Positions 17,207 through 26,573 are shown, counted from the stretch's first letter. The stretch: 64,000 nucleotides of DNA from Chersky-840 sp963848335 (GCA_963848335.1 CAWKDD010000003.1:620001-684000), one strand, 5' to 3'. Made by a program: numbers and translations. The notes: generated by a model not told the origin, from the sequence alone.

Positions 17207-17324
17207 GCTGGGGGCCGTCGTCACCGCCCACAGCGCCCCGAGCAGCATGCCCGGACCTCGGTGAACCGACGACTACCGTGACGTGGGAACACGCACACCC
17301 ACGATGCGGGAGGACCCGCTCACC

Positions 17325-18302
17325 ATGAGTCAGGTGACTGCCGGCGTCGATCTGGGCGGCACGAAGATCCAGGCCGTGGTGGTCACCTCCGGAATCGTGG
17401 TCGGCCAGTCCCGGCACCAGACCCCGAACACCAACGCCGCGGACGTCGTGGCCGAGATCGTGGCCAGCATCCGCAGCGCGCTCGAAAACGCCGGGATGGA
17501 CCCCTCGGTCCTGCACGCCATCGGCATCGGGACACCGGGATCCGTGGACGTGACGACCGGTCACGTGTCCAACGCCCGCAACGTGCCGGGTTTCGTCCAC
17601 GATGTGGCGCTCGGGCCCACGGTCAGTGGCGCGTTCCACGGGACGCGGGTCGTCGTTGACAACGACGTCCGAGCCGCCGTCATGGGTGAGTTCCGACAGG
17701 GGGCTGGGCGACGATTCCGGAATTTCCTCGGCGTCTTCGTGGGCACGGGCGTCGGCGGCGGCCTCATCCTCAAAGGGGAGCTGCACCACGGGCGCGGCAA
17801 CGCCGGCGAGATCGGCCACACCACCGTCAAGCCCGGCGGCCGCCGCTGCGGGTGTATGCGGCTGGGGTGCCTCGAGGCCTACGCCGGCCGGCTGTCGATC
17901 GAGCAGACGGCGCGGCACCGCGTCGAGAAGGGCCAGAAGACCAAGCTGTTCGAGATCATGGAGCGCAAGGGCCGCGACCGTGTCACGAGCTCGGTCATCG
18001 CCGATGCCCTCGAACAGCGTGACCGTCTCACCGTCGAGCTCATCGACGAAGCCGTCGACGCCCTGGGACTGGCACTGGCCAACGCCCAGAACCTCCTCGA
18101 GCTCGAGGCCATCATCGTCGGAGGAGGTCTCGGGGACCGCCTGGGAGAGCCCTTCGTCCGCCGCGTCGAGGAGGCCATGACCAGGAACCTGCGCTTCCCC
18201 GAGCTCCCCCCCGAGGTCCTCGGCACCGAGCTCGGTGACCTCTCGGGCGCGGTGGGCGCCACCGTGCTGATCGAAGAGCGCCTCGCCGATGAGCGACCGT
18301 GA
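17325..18302 (+). CDS. ROK-family sugar kinase (glucokinase-like)
   Basis: 325-residue ROK kinase. It has the N-terminal phosphate loop VDLGGTKIQAV, the substrate region VDNDVRAAVMGE with the catalytic Asp, GTGVGGGLILKGEL, the EIGHTTV sugar contact, and the zinc site CGCMRLGCLEAYAG. The family phosphorylates glucose or related hexoses with ATP; the N-terminus has no DNA-binding domain, so it is an enzyme, not a repressor. ATG 17325 follows gggagg at 17308-17313. It overlaps the DUF1543 gene as GTGA. Glucose specificity is likely but not proven. Confidence 0.9.
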   Translation: MSQVTAGVDLGGTKIQAVVVTSGIVVGQSRHQTPNTNAADVVAEIVASIRSALENAGMDPSVLHAIGIGTPGSVDVTTGHVSNARNVPGFVHDVALGPTVSGAFHGTRVVVDNDVRAAVMGEFRQGAGRRFRNFLGVFVGTGVGGGLILKGELHHGRGNAGEIGHTTVKPGGRRCGCMRLGCLEAYAGRLSIEQTARHRVEKGQKTKLFEIMERKGRDRVTSSVIADALEQRDRLTVELIDEAVDALGLALANAQNLLELEAIIVGGGLGDRLGEPFVRRVEEAMTRNLRFPELPPEVLGTELGDLSGAVGATVLIEERLADERP

Positions 18303-18586
18303 ACGGCGACCCGCGCCTGTACGCCGTCTACCTGGGGGGCGATCCTGCCCCCGGGCGGTTGACCGAGGACCACGAGGTCGTCCTCGTCGTGGCCGGTGAC
18401 CTGGCCGAAGCCCGCCGTCGGGCCCGGGCGAAATGGGGGGGAGCTTCACGGCCCCACGTCGACGCCGTGAAGCTGGTGGACGTCGTCGACGGCTTCGCCC
18501 TCACCCTCGACCCGACCAACCGCCCCGACTCCGTCGACGTCGACCTCACCTACGAGCCCGGAGACAGCTCCTCGAGCCTGGGCTGA
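18299..18586 (+). CDS. DUF1543-like protein
   Basis: 95-residue protein resembling DUF1543: an initial strand LYAVYLGGDPAPGRLTEDHE followed by EVVLVVAGDLAEARRRARAKW and a hydrophobic strand AVKLVDVVDG. Function of the family is unknown. GTG 18299 overlaps the kinase stop, so translation is coupled to the ROK kinase. The coupling suggests a role in the same sugar-phosphate step, but nothing else supports this. Confidence 0.7.
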   Translation: MNGDPRLYAVYLGGDPAPGRLTEDHEVVLVVAGDLAEARRRARAKWGGASRPHVDAVKLVDVVDGFALTLDPTNRPDSVDVDLTYEPGDSSSSLG

Positions 18587-18604
18587 CCGGCGCGGCCGGC
18601 GGGA

Positions 18605-19777
18605 CTACGCCTTGTCGGATCGGGCGGTTCTTCCCCGCCTTCGGGGCGGTGCGGTGACCGCCGGGGGCCGGTGCAGGGCGGCCGACTTGGCTACCGGGCT
18701 TCGTTGCGGTGGACGGCGTGGTGCGACCGGGCCCGACCGCAGGTGTCGGCGCGGCCCCGACCAAGGAGCGGGCGGCGCGATGACCCGGTCGGCCAGTCGG
18801 TACGCATTGGTCTCGTAGTTGACCCGCCACCCCCGGAAATTCGGCCATGCGTCTTCGGCCGACAACTCCATGGGGAAGCCGATCTCGGCCAACATGTGCA
18901 CGGCCTCCTCGAACTCCTCGAAGGTCAAGGAGATCGGCCCCTCGGGGTTCGGATCCGGGTCCACATGCCATCCGAGCGTCTTGGCGATCCGGTTGAGGGC
19001 CGTGAACCCCATGCGCAGGCACAAACGGGCTTGCGACGAGGCCCCGTCGGGCGATAGGGCCAGGTGCATGGCGGCTCCGTCGAGCACGGCCAGCAAACCT
19101 ACGACCCACGAGTACCAGGGCTCGGGCGACCGGAACAGCAGCAGGACCGGGTAGGTGGTGTGGCTCTCGGCCAGGTCCGCCGCCCATTGCTCCCACTGAG
19201 CGTAGAAACTGGGGAGGGCGTCGACGATCCCGACCAGCTGGTGGCGAGCCAGCACTTCGGGACCCCACGCCGGGAGCCCGGCCCGGCTCTCGAGCATGGC
19301 CACCAAGGCCTCGCGACGGTTGAAGGCGTCATAGAGAGAGGGGAGGTAGGCGATCTGCAGCGTCACCACGATGGCCCACGTGGCGCCGGCGGCGATGTCG
19401 AGCCAGCGACTGGGCGGACCTCCGGCGTGGGAGGTGCCCACACTGAACAGCGACACGGCAGCCTGGGTGAACGCCGATGAGAAGGTGTGGGTCGTCCGCT
19501 CGAGCATGCAGGCGTAACCCAGCACGAAGAACCCCAACCACACCACGAGCTGTGTGAGCAGCGCCACCGGAGCGGCCGGCGCCAGCAAGGCGTCTTTGAC
19601 CTCATAGCGCCTGGCGGCACGCGACGCGGCCAGAAAGGCCACCCGTACGATCCTGTTGACCACGAGCGACAGCCGCTCGATGCCGGCGGGCCTCCTGGGG
19701 AGCACCAGGGTGAAGACGACGTTGGCGGCGGTGATCACCACGATCACCAGCCCGAGTGCGAACCAGAACTCGCTCAT
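18605..19777 (-). CDS. Membrane protein with ion-channel-like pore region
   Basis: 390-residue membrane protein. Helices lie at about residues 4-26, 73-93 and 124-145. The stretch between the second and third, FSSAFTQAAVSLFSVGTS, looks like the pore helix and selectivity turn of a two-helix ion channel, though no canonical GYG is present. The rest is a large cytosolic domain with tryptophans and an acidic patch (LTFEEFEEAVHMLAEIG), ending in a basic Pro/Arg tail. ATG 19777 follows gggagg. Function is unknown; the channel idea is inference from the hydropathy pattern. Confidence 0.7.
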   Translation of the reverse strand: MSEFWFALGLVIVVITAANVVFTLVLPRRPAGIERLSLVVNRIVRVAFLAASRAARRYEVKDALLAPAAPVALLTQLVVWLGFFVLGYACMLERTTHTFSSAFTQAAVSLFSVGTSHAGGPPSRWLDIAAGATWAIVVTLQIAYLPSLYDAFNRREALVAMLESRAGLPAWGPEVLARHQLVGIVDALPSFYAQWEQWAADLAESHTTYPVLLLFRSPEPWYSWVVGLLAVLDGAAMHLALSPDGASSQARLCLRMGFTALNRIAKTLGWHVDPDPNPEGPISLTFEEFEEAVHMLAEIGFPMELSAEDAWPNFRGWRVNYETNAYRLADRVIAPPAPWSGPRRHLRSGPVAPRRPPQRSPVAKSAALHRPPAVTAPPRRRGRTARSDKA

Positions 19778-19925
19778 CACAGCCTCCCTGGTGCTCTGGA
19801 GGTCGTCACCGCCACATCACGCCAGATACTCTCACGATGTCCGCCGGTCATCGGTCGACGCTGTGGGAGCGTACGACGTTGCGCCGACCCCGGCGCCGAC
19901 CGCACCGCAGGCCTACGCTGGGAGC

Positions 19926-20780
19926 GTGGGGCGGGTCTGGAGCCTGGGTGGCGTGCGGGGCGCCGTCGTCGCGGCCGTGGCGCTCGCCACCTCGCTCGTC
20001 TCCATGGCGCCAGTGGCGAGTGGCAAGAGCATGTGGGCCCCCCACCCGGGGTTGCGATGGCAGTACCAGCTCCAGGGAAAGCTCGACACCGCGTTGTGCG
20101 TCGTCCCGGAGAAGGGCGGCAACTGCGTCCGGCCCAACGTCTACGACGTGGATCTGTACGCCACCAACGGTGTGACCCTCAACACCGCGGCGGTCTCGGC
20201 CATCCACGCCGTGGGAGCACATGCGGTGTGCTATGTCGATGCCGGCACATGGGAGGACTTCCGACCCGACGCCAAGGCGTACCCGGCCTCGGTCCTAGGC
20301 AAGTCCAACGGCTGGCCGGGCGAGCGGTGGCTCGACATCCGCGCCACCGCTGTCCTGCTCCCCATCATCGACGCCCGGGTGGCGAAGTGTGAGGCGGCCG
20401 GCTTCGACGCCGTGGACTTCGACAACGTCGACGGCTACGAGAACGACACGGGTTTTGCCCTCACCGCGACCGAGCAGTTGACGTTCAACGAGGACCTGGC
20501 CGCCATGGCGCACGCGCACGGCCTGTCGGCGGGGCTCAAGAACGACACCGGCCAACTGAACCAACTCGAGAGCACGTTCGATTTCGCCATCAACGAGCAG
20601 TGTGCGAAGTACCACGAGTGCGACCTGTACAACGGATGGACCTCGGCCGGCAAGGCGGTGGTCGAAGTCGAGTACCACGTCCCGCCCGCCCGCTTCTGCC
20701 CCAACGCCGACCTCTACGGGCGCGACGCCATGGAAAAGGGGCTGGCGCTCAAGGCCAAGCCCTGGAAACCCTGTAGCTGA
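19926..20780 (+). CDS. Secreted GH114-like endo-alpha-1,4-polygalactosaminidase
   Basis: 284-residue exported hydrolase. A signal peptide (VRGAVVAAVALATSLVSMAPVASG) precedes a TIM-barrel domain. GH114-type motifs are WQYQLQGKLDT, VCYVDAGTWEDFRPD, ERWLDIRATAVLLPII, GFDAVDFDNVDGYEN with the probable catalytic acids, and LSAGLKNDTGQ. Members cleave galactosamine-containing polysaccharides in extracellular matrices. GTG 19926 is six bases after TACGCT (19914-19919), so a leaderless message is likely. Two cysteine pairs suggest extracellular disulfides. A perfect hairpin follows. Confidence 0.88.
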   Translation: MGRVWSLGGVRGAVVAAVALATSLVSMAPVASGKSMWAPHPGLRWQYQLQGKLDTALCVVPEKGGNCVRPNVYDVDLYATNGVTLNTAAVSAIHAVGAHAVCYVDAGTWEDFRPDAKAYPASVLGKSNGWPGERWLDIRATAVLLPIIDARVAKCEAAGFDAVDFDNVDGYENDTGFALTATEQLTFNEDLAAMAHAHGLSAGLKNDTGQLNQLESTFDFAINEQCAKYHECDLYNGWTSAGKAVVEVEYHVPPARFCPNADLYGRDAMEKGLALKAKPWKPCS

Positions 20781-20807
20781 CGACACTCGACCGAACGTCG
20801 CGTTGGC

Positions 20808-20826
20808 GGCCCGGGTCCCCCGGGCC
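20808..20826 (+). terminator. Perfect hairpin between convergent genes
   Basis: Stem ggcccggg / cccgggcc with a three-base loop, 28 bases after the GH114 stop and 13 bases before the stop of the opposing gene, so it may serve both. Confidence 0.65.
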
Positions 20827-20838
20827 ACGTCCCCGCCA

Positions 20839-22176
20839 TCAACCGAGAATGGGACTCGACATCGACAGTGACGTCGGCACCCGGTGCGGCGGCGCCCGGC
20901 GCGGCAGCTGCGCCAGCCCGAGGGCCAGCGCCACCAGGGCGGCCACCAGGAACAGGGCCGCGGTCAGCGTCAGCGGCGCGTGCGGGGCGAGCGGCGAGAG
21001 CCCGTAGCGGGTGGCCACGATCCAGGCTACGGAGCACAGGGGCAGACGGCGGCGAATGAGATCGAGCAGCAGCAGGGCGACGGCCACGGCCAGGAAGTAG
21101 TAGTTGAGAAGGGAGATCTCGAAGACGAGCCGGGTGGCCAGACAAGCCAGGGCCAGCCCGACCAGCGGTAGCGGGGCCAAGAGCAGGTCCCGGCTCCGCC
21201 ACCGGGCCCACAGGGCGAGCCCCGCCGCCGCCACCAGCGGTGCGTCACGGGCGATCTCGAGTTTCAACTGCTCGTTGATGTTCAGCACGCCCACCAGGGT
21301 GGGGGTCTTGATCAGCGACACGCCGGCGACGTACACAGCCGTCATGGCCCGTACCGTGTCGACCGGGGCGACCACGTAGAACGGCACCACCCCCAGGGCC
21401 ACGACCCCGGCCAGAGGAATCAGGGTGCGAACCCGACTACGCCATCCCGGTGCCGCGGCCAGGGCGGCGAACAGCGGCAGGAGCGCGAATTGCTTGCACA
21501 GGAACGCCGCCGCGAACAGGACGCCGACCCACACCCATCGACGCCGCAGCGCCTGGGAGAGCCCGGCACAGCTGAAGCCCACGCTCATGAGATCCTGGGG
21601 ATGAAACGTCTGGGCGATGGCGTCGGACGACGCCGGGAGCAGGGCCAGGGCAACGACGAGGATCAGCTCGGCGAGCCCTCCCCCCGCTCCGGAAGCACCC
21701 AGGAGCATGACGGCTCCCCCCACCAGCACCACCCATCCGAGAACGGCGAGGACGGCCTGGGTTCGGTACCAGATGGGATAGGGCTTCCCGTGATCAGCGC
21801 CGTGTTGGGCGGTGCAGGGCCCGAGAATCGACCGGAAGTACGCGTCCCCGAACGTCTGCAGGATCTTCGGGATCGGCTTGTCGTCGCACCACCGGGGCGA
21901 TCCGATCCAAGGACGAAGTGCCATCACCAAAGGCGACATGAGGAGGGGATAGCCCGGTGGATTCGGCACCAGGGTGTCGCGTTCGGCGGCGTGCAGGTCG
22001 CCGTGGGAGATGTCGGTGGTGGGAAGGGTCACCGAATGGGCGTCGGTCTCGGCCGGATTGGGCCCACCCCGGACGAAGATGACGACCACGAACAGGGCGC
22101 AGGCGCCGACGGACACCGCGATGCGCAGAGGGGTCGGGAGGGGTTTCGATCCGAAGCCCGGCCGCCTCTCGGACAC
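20839..22176 (-). CDS. Polytopic GT-C-like glycosyltransferase
   Basis: 445-residue multi-pass membrane protein with about 10-12 helices. The first helix is followed by an extracytoplasmic loop containing ETDAHSVTLP (an acidic ExD pair, as in GT-C enzymes that use polyprenyl-phosphate sugars) and NPPGYPLLMSP. A family-level match to mannosyl- or arabinosyltransferase-like proteins is likely but no product can be named. GTG 22176 has gaggggagggga upstream and is preferred over ATG 22227, which would add 17 basic residues. It is divergent from the small gene at 22447. Confidence 0.7.
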   Translation of the reverse strand: MSERRPGFGSKPLPTPLRIAVSVGACALFVVVIFVRGGPNPAETDAHSVTLPTTDISHGDLHAAERDTLVPNPPGYPLLMSPLVMALRPWIGSPRWCDDKPIPKILQTFGDAYFRSILGPCTAQHGADHGKPYPIWYRTQAVLAVLGWVVLVGGAVMLLGASGAGGGLAELILVVALALLPASSDAIAQTFHPQDLMSVGFSCAGLSQALRRRWVWVGVLFAAAFLCKQFALLPLFAALAAAPGWRSRVRTLIPLAGVVALGVVPFYVVAPVDTVRAMTAVYVAGVSLIKTPTLVGVLNINEQLKLEIARDAPLVAAAGLALWARWRSRDLLLAPLPLVGLALACLATRLVFEISLLNYYFLAVAVALLLLDLIRRRLPLCSVAWIVATRYGLSPLAPHAPLTLTAALFLVAALVALALGLAQLPRRAPPHRVPTSLSMSSPILG

Positions 22177-22446
22177 ACCAATCCCCTCCCCTCTCGATCT
22201 CCGGCGGCGTGCCGGCCTCTCGGGCATTGCCTGGCGCCGATCTGTCTCGGCTGGTGATCGAGGCGCCTGAAGGTCTATCCGGCCCGCATTCCAGTGTCGC
22301 GGACGCCACTCTTCGAAGTCGTGCGGGGGTCACGCACCATGCAGAACCGCTTTCAGGACCGGGTCGGTGCCAGGCACGCGGCCCACCGGGTCAAGTTGGG
22401 CCGGATGGGAGTCGATGCAGTCCAAGGCGGGAAGTGGAGGCACCCA

Positions 22447-22704
22447 ATGTCGACAACCATGGCAGCAGCGGTGAGGTTCGAGGAGCCGTTCTCGGCGACG
22501 CCGTCACTCGGACCCAAGGACAGGGCTCGGCTCGACGAGCTCGTCGGGCACATGCATCGTTCGGTGGTCGAAGCCACCCTGGCCGGCGATCTCGCCGCCA
22601 AGGTCGAGCTGTGGGAGTCCTACCGCCAGGCACGGGCCCAGGCCATTGCGTTGCTCGGATCCGCCTCGGGTGCACGGCGCGACCACGGGCTCCGCAGCGT
22701 CTGA
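22447..22704 (+). CDS. Hypothetical small helical protein, 85 aa
   Basis: Not recognised. ATG 22447 has ggagg eight bases upstream. The product is soluble and mostly helical, with a central LDELVGHMHRSVVEATLAGD and KVELWESYRQARAQAIALLG. It converges on the MFS exporter gene (68 bases). An in-frame upstream extension to 22294 has unusual composition and is left out. Confidence 0.55.
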   Translation: MSTTMAAAVRFEEPFSATPSLGPKDRARLDELVGHMHRSVVEATLAGDLAAKVELWESYRQARAQAIALLGSASGARRDHGLRSV

Positions 22705-22772
22705 TCGATCCGGCCGGACGGCGCCGGAGGCGCCGGACGCCGACGACGCCACGGCAACGGCCGACGGCGCGC

Positions 22773-24416
22773 TCAGAAGGCGGCGATTTCGACGACAGGC
22801 TCGGATTCGCCGGCGTCGCTTCCCCCGCCGCCGTTGCCGGCGCCCTGATTTGGCGCGGTGGGCGGGTTGAACGCCGTGGTCCGCAAGGGGATCTCCTTGA
22901 TGAGCCAGCTCAGCGCGAAGGCCAGAACCGCGAAGGGCACGGCGACGAGAAAGACCGTCTGCAGGGAATGGCTGAAGGCCGCCACGATCGGGGCTTTGAC
23001 CGCCGGTGGTAGGTGGTCGATGGCGGCGGGGTTGACGACGACGCTCGAACCGCTCACCACGGCACGCGCCGACGCGGGCAGGTGTTCCATCGACAGCGCC
23101 GAGAACAAACGATTGTTGAACACGGCGTTGAGGATGGAAACGCCGAAGGCGCCGCCGATGGTGCGGAAGAACGTGGCGGTGGCGGTGGCCGTGCCCAGCT
23201 GCTCGTAGGGGACCGAGTTCTGCACGGCCACCACGAGCACCTGCATGACCAGGCCCACGCCGAGCCCGACCACGACCATGTAGACCGAGATCAGCGCGAA
23301 CGACGTGCTCACCCCCATACGCGAGAGCAGAAAAAGACCCAGCGCCAGCACGGCGGAGCCCACGATGGGGAAGATCTTGTACCGTCCCGTCCTCGTCACG
23401 AGCTGCCCGCTGAGGATGAACGTGAGCAGCATGCCGCCCACCAGTGGCAGCAGCTCCAGGCCCGCAGCGGTGGGCGTGGCACCGTGAACGGTCTGCAGAT
23501 AGAAGGGCAGGTACACGATGGCCCCGAACATCGAGAAGCCGATGATGAATCCCACCCCCGAGGCGGCGGTGAACGTGCGGTTCCTGAACAACACGAGCGG
23601 GATCAACGGCTCGGCCGCCTTCGCCTCGACCACGCAGAACGCCACCAGCAGAGCGGCACTGAGCACCCCCATCCCGATGATCAGACCCGAGCCCCAGGCG
23701 TATTGAATCCCTCCCCACGTGGTCAGGAGGATGAGGGCGGTCACTCCCGACGACATGAGGGCGGTGCCGAGCCAGTCGATCTTGTGGGGGACTCGCTTGA
23801 CCGGGACATGGAGCACGGCGGCGATGGTGAACATGGCGATGATGCCGATCGGCACGTTGATGTAGAAGATCCAGCGCCACGACAGGTGCTGGGTGAACAA
23901 CCCTCCTGCCAGCGGGCCCACGACGCTCGTGATGCCGAACACGGCGCCGAAGTACGACATGTACTTCCCGCGCTGGCGGGCCGGGATCACGTCGCCGGTG
24001 ATGGCCTGGGCCCCCACCATCAACCCGCCGGCGCCGATGCCCTGCAGGGCGCGGGAGGCGATCAGGTCGGCCATGTTCTGGGCCAGCCCCGACAAGATCG
24101 AGCCCACCAGGAAGATGACGATCGAGAGCTGGAAGAGGTTCTTCCGGCCGTAGAGGTCCCCGAGCTTGCCCCACAACGGGATCGAGATGGTCGAGGCCAA
24201 GAGGTACGCCGTCACCACCCACGACAGGTGGTTGAGCCCGTGCAGGTCCCCGGCGATGGTGGGCAGCGCCGTCGACACGATCGTCTGATCGAGCGAGGCG
24301 AGGATCATGCCGAGCATGAGCGCCACCACGATCACGAGGATCCGGCGGTGCTCCCCCCTGTCGAATTCGAGGTCGGTCGGCTCCGGTGCGGGCGCCACCG
24401 TCGTGTCAGGAGCCAC
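22773..24416 (-). CDS. MFS multidrug exporter, DHA2 family
   Basis: 547-residue drug:proton antiporter with 14 predicted membrane helices. DHA2/EmrB-QacA hallmarks are ASLDQTIVSTALPTIAGDL in helix one, WVVTAYLLASTISIP, GKLGDLYGRKNLF (motif A) and GAVFGITSVVGPLAGG (motif C). The N-terminus and tail are cytosolic; the tail is glycine-rich and acidic. Its ATG overlaps the MarR gene by 11 bases, so the regulator and pump share an operon. Substrates are presumably hydrophobic drugs. Confidence 0.93.
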   Translation of the reverse strand: MAPDTTVAPAPEPTDLEFDRGEHRRILVIVVALMLGMILASLDQTIVSTALPTIAGDLHGLNHLSWVVTAYLLASTISIPLWGKLGDLYGRKNLFQLSIVIFLVGSILSGLAQNMADLIASRALQGIGAGGLMVGAQAITGDVIPARQRGKYMSYFGAVFGITSVVGPLAGGLFTQHLSWRWIFYINVPIGIIAMFTIAAVLHVPVKRVPHKIDWLGTALMSSGVTALILLTTWGGIQYAWGSGLIIGMGVLSAALLVAFCVVEAKAAEPLIPLVLFRNRTFTAASGVGFIIGFSMFGAIVYLPFYLQTVHGATPTAAGLELLPLVGGMLLTFILSGQLVTRTGRYKIFPIVGSAVLALGLFLLSRMGVSTSFALISVYMVVVGLGVGLVMQVLVVAVQNSVPYEQLGTATATATFFRTIGGAFGVSILNAVFNNRLFSALSMEHLPASARAVVSGSSVVVNPAAIDHLPPAVKAPIVAAFSHSLQTVFLVAVPFAVLAFALSWLIKEIPLRTTAFNPPTAPNQGAGNGGGGSDAGESEPVVEIAAF

Positions 24417-24942
24417 GGGCGTCCTCCAGGTCGCGCTCCAAGGACGCCGAGAACCGGCCCAGCAGGGCCGCGAAGTGGGCCAGGTCCTGGTCGTCCCAGC
24501 CCTCGAGGAGCCGGTCGAGCCAGGCCCGTCGAGCCTTCAGGACCCGTTCGAGGGTGCGTCGGCCCGCTGGCGTTAGCCTGATCCGCGAGGCCCGGCCATC
24601 GGCGGGATCGGCGTGACGGACCACGAGGCCTTCCCGTTCGAGCTGTTGGATCTTGCGGGTGACCGTAGGGGCGTCGACACCGAGCATCTCGGCCAGCGCC
24701 GTCACCCTGATGGCGTCGCCGTGGAGGTGCAGCTTGTACAAGGCGGCGGCCCCGGCCCGATCGAGGCGGACCCCGGCCGCCTGCAACAGGCGCTCGTGCA
24801 TCCGTACCTGGGTGACCGAGCGGGCCACCACCTGCAGGCTCTGCTGGACCTGCTCGACGGCGGCGGCGGTGCCGGGCGACGCGGGACTCCCGGGCCCGAC
24901 GATCGAGGGGGCGCCGGGGGGCAACGTATTTGCTTGCGGCAT
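24406..24942 (-). CDS. MarR-family transcriptional regulator
   Basis: 178-residue winged-helix regulator. After a flexible Pro/Gly-rich N-terminus (residues 1-25) come the dimer helix and the DNA-binding part: DAIRVTALAEMLGVDAPTVT (helix-turn-helix), RKIQQLEREGLVVRHADPAD and the wing GRASRIRLTPAGRRTLE. ATG 24942 is preceded by CAAAAT six bases upstream, possibly a weak -10 for a leaderless transcript. It leads the MFS exporter gene in the same operon and probably represses it until a ligand binds. Confidence 0.9.
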   Translation of the reverse strand: MPQANTLPPGAPSIVGPGSPASPGTAAAVEQVQQSLQVVARSVTQVRMHERLLQAAGVRLDRAGAAALYKLHLHGDAIRVTALAEMLGVDAPTVTRKIQQLEREGLVVRHADPADGRASRIRLTPAGRRTLERVLKARRAWLDRLLEGWDDQDLAHFAALLGRFSASLERDLEDARGS

Positions 24943-25514
24943 GTAACTATTTTGCCACGGACGGCCGGGCAATTCAAAGCGACCGGAGCACAACACCCTC
25001 GGGTCCGACGCCCGGACCACCCCGGGCCGGGACCACCTCGGGCCGGCAGTGCATGTCCGGGGCACCGTCCCCGGCGTCGGACCGCCGTCGGACCCGGGCC
25101 GGGGCGCGACCGGTCGAGCCCGGTGGGAGGATTGGCCCCCGGGGCCGGAGGACCCGAAAACCGAAGGCGGCCACGGGGCCGGTGGGGTGACGTTTTTCGA
25201 TAGAATGGTCGGGAGCCGCCACACCGGGAACCCTTTGGGCCAGGAACCTCGGTCTGCACTCGGAGAATCGGCCCTGGAGTTCCAACACACAATTAGAGAG
25301 CGAAACACCAGACCACCAGGACGATCGGGCTTCTGGCCGTCGTATCCCCATGACGCAGATCGGGCCGAATCCTCACGTTTGGTGCATCGGGGGCAGCATC
25401 ACCGGGCGGGTTCGTCGTCACAGTGCGCCCGCATGACCCGGCCCTCGTTCCCTGGTGCTGTGGAGAAGAACCAAGAGCAGAGCAAGGACATGGTGCCCAC
25501 ACCCGGGCACCGAA
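24943..25514. other. Intergenic region, long leader of the sigma gene
   Basis: No convincing gene. Composition drops in GC after 25190. TAGAAT at 25201-25206 is a candidate -10 element for the sigma factor, which would give a leader of about 340 bases. A ggccccc / ggggcc dyad lies near 25135. Open frames here have poor codon bias. Confidence 0.4.
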
Positions 25515-25537
25515 TCACCGGCGTGTTGCGCCGGTGA
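25515..25537 (+). promoter_or_regulatory. Leader hairpin next to the sigma factor ribosome site
   Basis: Perfect nine-base stem tcaccggcg / cgccggtga with a five-base loop, ending three bases before the gaaggag ribosome site. It could modulate translation or mark a processing point. Confidence 0.5.
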
Positions 25538-25553
25538 CCAGAAGGAGACCTGG

Positions 25554-26492
25554 ATGGCGATGAAGCGTGGGGACGGCGACGACGCCGACCTCGTCAAGCT
25601 CTACCTGAGAGACATCGGGCGTTATCCCCTGCTCACCAAGGACGACGAGGCTCGGCTGGCACAAGCCATCGAGGCGGGGCACGAAGCCGCCGCCATCCTC
25701 GCCGATCCGAGCGCCAAGCCGACCCCGGCCAAAAAGCGCGAGCTCCGCAGGATCCAGTGCGCAGCCTCGGCTGCCCAGCAGACCTTCGTCTCGTCGAACC
25801 TCCGCCTGGTGGTGTCCATCGCCAAGAAGTATCAGGCGTCGGGACTGCCCCTGCTCGATCTGGTCCAGGAGGGGAACCTGGGGCTCATCCACGCCGTGGA
25901 GAAGTTCGACTGGCGCAAGGGCTTCAAGTTCTCCACCTACGCCACGTGGTGGATCCGCCAGGCCATCACCCGGGGGATCGCCAACACCGGTCGCACCATC
26001 CGCCTGCCGGTGCACGCGGGCGACATGCTGAGCGCGGTGCAGAAGGCCCAGGGATTCCTGGAGTCGAAGCTGGGCCGCCAGCCCACCGTGGACGAGCTTG
26101 CCCTCGAGACCACCCTTTCGTACGAGACGCTGACCGATGTCCTGCGGTGGCGGTCCGAGCCCCTGTCGCTTTCCGAGCCCCTGCGTGAGGACGGGGACGC
26201 CGATCTGGGGGACGTGGTGGCTGACGTGAATGCCACCTCGCCCTTCGATCATGCCGCCGAGGCCCTCCTCGTGGAGGAGATCAACGAGCTGCTCGCTCCG
26301 CTCGACGACCGCGAGGCCAGCATCCTGCGCCTACGTTTTGGACTCGACCGTGGCGAGCCGAGGACCCTGGAAGAGGTCGGGCAGCACTTCAACCTGACAC
26401 GCGAGCGCATCCGACAGATCGAGGCGAGGGCGATGTCGAAACTCCGTCACCCTTCGTCGGACACCGGCGCCCGCGACCTGCTCACCGGCTGA
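25554..26492 (+). CDS. Group 2 RNA polymerase sigma factor (SigA/SigB-like)
   Basis: 312-residue sigma-70 factor lacking the long region 1.1 of primary sigma factors. Region 1.2 is LVKLYLRDIGRYPLLTKDDE. Region 2 has NLRLVVSIAKKY, LLDLVQEGNLGLIHAVEKFD and FSTYATWWIRQAI, the -10 binding helix. Region 4.2 is TLEEVGQHFNLTRERIRQIE. A 15-residue insertion in region 1.2-2 (DPSAKPTPAKKRELRR) is seen. ATG 25554 follows gaaggag. This is probably an alternative or stress sigma factor, with a long structured leader. The target promoters are not visible. Confidence 0.92.
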   Translation: MAMKRGDGDDADLVKLYLRDIGRYPLLTKDDEARLAQAIEAGHEAAAILADPSAKPTPAKKRELRRIQCAASAAQQTFVSSNLRLVVSIAKKYQASGLPLLDLVQEGNLGLIHAVEKFDWRKGFKFSTYATWWIRQAITRGIANTGRTIRLPVHAGDMLSAVQKAQGFLESKLGRQPTVDELALETTLSYETLTDVLRWRSEPLSLSEPLREDGDADLGDVVADVNATSPFDHAAEALLVEEINELLAPLDDREASILRLRFGLDRGEPRTLEEVGQHFNLTRERIRQIEARAMSKLRHPSSDTGARDLLTG

Positions 26493-26561
26493 CCCCTCCG
26501 GAGCAACCACCCCCAGGCCGCTCTTGGCGGTGTGGGGGTAGGTCGGCCCTGGCGTCTTTCC

Positions 26562-26567
26562 TACAAT
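26562..26567 (+). promoter_or_regulatory. -10 element of a leaderless promoter (HAD gene)
   Basis: TACAAT with a six-base gap to GTG 26574, so the message probably starts at or next to the start codon. Confidence 0.55.
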
Positions 26568-26573
26568 CGTCGG

